Assembly: GCF_023343835.1 (NCBI RefSeq)
Contig: NC_064447.1
Location: 6,526,001-6,590,000 of the forward strand
Origin: Lagopus muta
Lineage: Eukaryota > Chordata > Aves > Galliformes > Phasianidae
DNA length: 64,000 bases
Reading direction: 5' to 3'
Under the pieces are notes generated by a model, which was not told where the DNA came from, did no database searches, and saw nothing but the letters and a program-made list of their open reading frames with translations. Position numbers and translations under genes: made by a program. Below, piece by piece: positions 46,584-64,000 of this stretch. Every line of letters begins with the position of its first letter. Within the stretch, counting starts at the first letter, position 1.

Positions 46584-49500
46584 TTCTTCTAGTGTTTATT
46601 AGATTCAGAAGATATTTGGATTGAAAAAGAAAATAAAAAGAGCAGTCAAAAGGCAGCATTCGCCCCAAAGTTCCATTGCTGTAAGTCAGAGCCAGTCTAA
46701 GCTACCAAGTGCAGGCTGAGATCAGAATAATCTGCAAGTGCTTGCTCCCAAGCTTTCAATTTAGATCTTTTTCCAGGCTGGAGACACACTTTATGCAAAT
46801 ACAAGTCCACCGGGTGTGTGTGTGCAGCCAGGGATTGCTTTCCCCCCTTTTCAGTAAATACTTTTTCCTTCCTTGCTGCCCTTTGGTAAGCCACATTCCA
46901 ACTAAATATGACTTAAATGCCATTTAGCAATAACAAACAAACAAAAAACTGAACTTTTAAGCTCGGGTAAAATAGAAAAGAAATAGAGAGACTGAAAAAT
47001 GAAACTCCAACCAGTCTTTCAGCCTTCTTTAGCTCATGGAGTTGCCTGCACGACCACTGCAGCTCTGCTCTGCCCTGCACTGGGCCTGGCCTTCAGCATC
47101 AGTGCGGGGTGCCCCAGGCAGGGGGGAAGAGCCCTCCCTTTCCTTCATTTCAAGGGCTTAACTGCACCCTGCTTACTTTCCCCATTTCTTTTTGTTGCTG
47201 AATTTGGATCTGTGCTTCAACACTCCCCTTCCCCCTCACCGTTGTTTTACTTTCCCTGGATTGAATTACAGATTTGAACATTTGATAATTAGAAATGCTT
47301 TTTGCAGACTGTTCAGTCTCACCTATCTGCTAGGTACTGTTTTACAAGAACACCTGTCAACAGCCTCTAGCAATATCTCAGCCTAATGCAAATACATAAC
47401 TCCAGCCTTGTAACAGGAGTGACTCAAAGTGATGGACGACAACACACCGAAACACTGTGCTTTAGGAAGCCAGGCCCCATCCTTTCTTTGCACACACTGA
47501 AGACCTTTTCAACTACTCCTCTGGGAGTGCTGTACTACATCTCTCTCATTCAGATGTATCTGGTTTCTCAGACAATGAACTTTCTTGTATTTGTTTCTGC
47601 TATTGCCCTATTAATTTTGCAGTAAGGTTTGATTACTCTGCACGGTTTAAATCATGCTATCAATGTCAATCCTGACTTTTTTATTCCAACTCATTCACTT
47701 TGATCACAGAGAGTATTTTAATTAAGGCATACCAAATTAATATATAAGGAGATTAAATGCTAAGAGAAGTTCTCTTCTATCCTGACTAATTGCCATGGAC
47801 AACTAGCAGGTGCGTAAAGGATTTGCAGAGAAATAGCCCTGCTTGATAAGAATCTGTGAGATTAGGTATTTCCTTTGTTGCTGAAACCAGTCCATTTGCA
47901 GAAGTTCCCTGGAGCTTTTGGGCAACCCTGAATCAGCCTGTAGCTCTGCAGCTTCCACCCAGCATCCCTCTGCAGAGTTTTCTTTGCAGTGTGGCAGCAC
48001 ACGCTATGAGCAGATCTCCAAGACATCTCTTGCTGGGCTCTCAGGTTATGAGGAGCTTGCAGATTGCTCCTGCTCTCGCTCCCAAAACACACGCTCTTAC
48101 ATGTCAAGAAATCCTAGACACTTTATCACCCACCTCTTCGATGCAGCCAGTACCTTATCTGAAGCCTGATAACCAGAAAACTAACCTCATAATCAGAAGT
48201 CTTGCTGATAACCTCATGCACGAGTGCCTTTTCTCCCCCTCGCAGCCAAGCTCTCAGTATCTCCACAAAAAAGCCCCAACGTGGGAACACTCAGGGGGTT
48301 CAGGCTGCAGAAGGAAGGAGGGAAGAAAGGGGAGGGCAGAGAAGAGAGTTGCTGAGTTCTTGTAGCATCAGTGGGGACAGCCAAGCACTTTACCTGCTTC
48401 TGCCACGTCTCCTTCCCCACACTCCACAGTGTAAGGAGCTGGTGGTGGCAGCCAGGACCCCTGAGAGGAGGGCAGGGACTGCCCTGCAGCTTCAGGTGCC
48501 TACCCAGCCTTCAGAGGGGAGGGGAAAGGTCCTGCTGTGGGAACTCAAGAGGGTGAGAGACTCCTACAGCAGGCAGCAGAGGCATCTTATCCTGAGATGG
48601 AGAGTTTTCAATAGGATGTATGAGGACAACAAACTGGGACAGGCTGGTATGGCCCGGTACCTCCCACCTCCCCATGCTGAGCTCCTGGCAGCAGAGCTGG
48701 AACTGACTGTACCTGGGGCCACCCAGCCAAGGGGGCTGTGGCTTCTGTGAGATGAATCTCTGCCAGATTTCTGCTGAAAGCTCCTGACTAAACCATGCTT
48801 TTGCACTGTGTCTTTTCTCCTGTGATGCAACACATCCAGTGCTACCCTGACAGAACAGACAGTTCAATTATTCTCCAAGGCAAAGTACTGCTCATTGTAT
48901 CACTAAGAATTGACTTACACATCACCATCCTCACAGCAGGACAGGGATAGCAGAGGAACAGAAAATCCAGGGATAAAGTATCAGGACATTAAACTGGCCA
49001 CACTTGTCCCCTTGGATGAAATCTCAAATAATTTCAGGGAATTTAAATGACAACTGAACTCAAAATGGTTTCTTTGCATGGGATGTGGAAGCATTTTGCT
49101 GCACATTGATAGTCTCATGGGGTCATAGAACACAAAGAAGTCCCTGAGAAGTAGGGGTATAGGTACCATCCCTCAGGGATGCTCTGCACAACAGGTCTAA
49201 GGGGGTTTCTGAGGATAAGTACCAAATGCATAAAATACTTTGGGTTTACCTTAAAACAGAGCAAGGGCAATTGTGCATATTTTCTGCCTAGGTTATTGTC
49301 TCTACAGGACAAAGCTACTAAGCATTCTTATCCTGCTGTGTGACTGTGTACTTAACAGCTACATTACAGAAAGGAAACAAGGCAAAACTATCAGAGAATA
49401 TTAAGAACAGGATTGCAGTGCTGTGATTAATATCTACGCTCAATATATTTGTGGTGCTTTAACTTTAGCTATATTGTGTGTCGTTTTAACAACAAAGCTA

Positions 49501-51060
49501 ACACGACCACACAAATGTGTGTGTGACAAGTGTCTCAAGATACCTTGACAGTTAGTAAACAAGGAAGTTGTCACAGAGCTTCCAATGCTCCCCAAAACTG
49601 GGAGTACTTATGGCCGTCTGAAGACCAACACTGACTCCTGCAAGGCTCAGTCTTTTAGACTTTAATTTTACTCTGGTTACAGATTTTCCCTGTCACCACT
49701 CACATTTCAGTGCTTCAGTTTTGCATCTCAACTGGCACAATACTTGTTTAAATTGAGTAAACTAAATAGGCAATAAAAATACTTTTACATTGTATCTTCT
49801 GACTCAAAACATCCCAAAGCTATTACAAACAATTGTTTTAAATTACAAAACTAAAAGATATGAAAGATATGCATAGTCTCCCATGTGATTATAACCTGTG
49901 AGAGCAAAACTTTCAAGTGCCATTTAACCATTTAAGAATTTGCTAAATGAAGCTAAATTCATTGCACAAGAACCTATTTTCCCATTACTAAATAGGTCCA
50001 AATAAAGCAAAAGGAAAGGAAAGGATTCATTCTAAAGCATATAGAGTTCATTTTTCCAACAGAGAAGTTTCACTGCATGCTGTGCTGAAATTCAGTAACA
50101 GATGCTGAAATCATAATAATGCTGAGCCTGAATTAGTGCTGGAAAAAAATCCCCACCAGTGAAAGCTCTCACCCCTTAATACAGAACACTTAATCTTTCA
50201 CAAAGACTAAGAATAAAAGGCTATTAACTTTGCAAGAGAAATCACTAAACATCGGGAAAAGGAAGTCAAAGATAAATTTAAAAAGACAAGCTGAAACATC
50301 ATACCTGGCATGAGATCACCAACTGTTAAATAAATATCTTGTTGATACTTGAAAAGCAAAAGATAAGTCAGTTCTTGCTTCACTTACCAGCTGATCTACA
50401 TGCTGAAGTTTCCCTGCTGTCTTACAACACTTACATCCCAAGCAAGACAAGACATAGGCCTGCCACTTCTGTACTGCTTCCTGGTGTTGCTGTTTGTAGT
50501 TTTAAAGGAAGGTTTTATCCCAGCTGCCAGAAACTAGCCATTTTAAGGGGGTTTTAAAAAGAAGGCATGTTAAAACAAATACTTTGTGTTCCTGGAGGAA
50601 AAAAAAAAGTTCCAAGCTATTTAAACCTTTGAAATTGGGTCCCCTGAGGTCAAAGGCTCAGAGGCAGTTTGACTTAGAAAACGCCTGCAAGAAAGTGCCT
50701 GCAAATTCTTTAAACTTATGGGAACAATTCACTTTGAAAGTTTATTATCAAATCCATCAGTTTAAAGTGTAGTTCTGGCAAGCTCTACCACAACCTCTTT
50801 AGCTGGAAAATGGCATATGCAAAAGCAATGAGTATTTATGAGGCACTGCGAAGAACATGAAAGAAACCCAACCAAAAGTGATACAGTTTTTGTGGACTGT
50901 TATCCCTTTAAGCAATACTTAAATACTGTTTTAATGAACTCAAGGTTGTGTTGCCACTGCGAGCTCAATTCTCAACGCAAAAAGCTGCTGCTGTGAACAA
51001 GCATGACTATGGTTACAAAAACGAACACAAAAGTTAATGCAAAAAGTCATCTCAAAAAAG
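46584..51060. other. Intergenic region between OTOA and METTL9
   Basis: It should hold the OTOA promoter and any 5'UTR exon at its left end, but no TATA box or CpG island is clear there. A GC-richer patch at about 47.9-48.8 kb carries overlapping long reading frames on both strands, with no protein I recognise. The rest is AT-rich with no visible feature. Confidence 0.65.
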
Positions 51061-51181
51061 TTTATTAGCATGAATAAAAACGTGAAGAATGACAGTAAGT
51101 GAGAAAGTAACTTAGCATGGAAGAATATCCATTTAAACAGTTTATAATCAGCAAGGTTTGAAATAAATGGATAACTTTATT
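51061..51181 (-). terminator. METTL9: METTL9 candidate poly(A) signals
   Basis: Minus-strand AATAAA is found at 51181-51176 and 51066-51061, 390-500 nt after the stop codon. Either would give a short 3'UTR. Confidence 0.55.
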
Positions 51182-51189
51182 GCCAGATT

Positions 51190-51397
51190 TCAAGTGATTT
51201 CTTGAACAACAATTTGTGTTGTATCAGATTCCTCACTAGAACTATTGCTTCTGTTTGGATCTGATCCCTGTTGCAGGTAAGAATTTAAAAAATATCCCCT
51301 GTTACTGCTGGGCTGCAGAATGCATTGTTGGTTTAAGAGCTGATAAAAAAAATTCTCATCCAAAGTCTCCATTTCAAAATTAAAAACAAAATTTTCC
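51190..51397 (-). other. Orphan reading frame downstream of METTL9
   Basis: A 60-codon frame (ATG at 51372) reads METLDENFFYQLLNQQCILQ, then a Ser/Asn/Glu-rich stretch (RSNSSSEESDTTQIV) to a stop. It is open upstream to about 51397, where tgtgattag could act as an acceptor. It lies on the same strand as METTL9, between its stop and its poly(A) signals, so it may simply be 3'UTR. Splicing the METTL9 penultimate exon to that point would be out of frame. I do not recognise the protein; chance is the default explanation. Confidence 0.3.
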
Positions 51398-51567
51398 TAA
51401 TCACACTACAAAGAAATACATTAGTATTTTGGCCATTAAAATTCTTACATAGTACTTAGTTATCATGGCAATCCCACAAATTCCCTCCCTTCACGGAACC
51501 GTAGATCAAATCTCTCTTTCAGAGGCTGCTTCTTGGCTTTGATTCTGGAGATTTACTTCATGTAGGC

Positions 51568-64000
<12,433 letters not shown>

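Noticed and set aside
47856-48750. 169- and 182-codon plus-strand frames
   Set aside because: Overlapping frames in different phases, with no recognisable domain or splice context. They are kept only as a composition anomaly.

Overview
The window is vertebrate nuclear DNA, almost certainly from a bird and probably a galliform close to chicken. Several CR1 LINE tails are present; the one near 60.2 kb ends in the bird-type short repeats attctatg and cctatgattct. Introns are compact, and the genes match known vertebrate orthologues exon by exon. There is no bacterial, phage or CRISPR content. Four protein-coding genes account for all convincing coding sequence.

Layout. (1) 1-8.9 kb: the 5' half of KDELR2 on the minus strand. 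Exons 1-3 encode residues 1-117 of about 212; the rest lies off the left edge. Its first exon sits in a strong CpG island (about 7.65-8.95 kb). (2) 9.0-14.8 kb: an intergenic stretch with one long inverted CR1 copy. (3) 14.8-46.6 kb: the whole OTOA (otoancorin) gene on the minus strand. I could rebuild 30 coding exons whose phases join into one open frame of 1172 codons plus stop. (4) 46.6-51.0 kb: intergenic, with a GC-rich patch near 48 kb. (5) 51.06-64.0 kb: the 3' part of METTL9 on the minus strand (last three exons). Its long last intron contains the complete six-exon IGSF6 gene on the opposite strand (52.56-57.61 kb, poly(A) signal at 57.98 kb).

The nested METTL9/IGSF6 pair followed by OTOA matches the order I know from human 16p12. 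KDELR2 lies on human 7p22, so the left edge of the window joins two human-separated blocks. The genes do not form a pathway. KDELR2 returns KDEL-tagged chaperones from Golgi to ER. OTOA is an inner-ear matrix-attachment protein. METTL9 is a histidine N-methyltransferase. IGSF6 is a myeloid cell-surface Ig protein.

Points most worth a second look: the bird OTOA C-terminus, which reads as a membrane-like segment plus basic tail instead of the mammalian GPI signal; a GC-AG intron followed by a 36-nt microexon in OTOA; twin GACGTGG elements next to the KDELR2 start; and two unexplained exon-like reading frames (about 37.4-37.8 kb and 51.2-51.4 kb, minus strand). Exon limits were set by reading splice sites and phases by eye; protein comparisons are from memory of the human proteins, not from a search.
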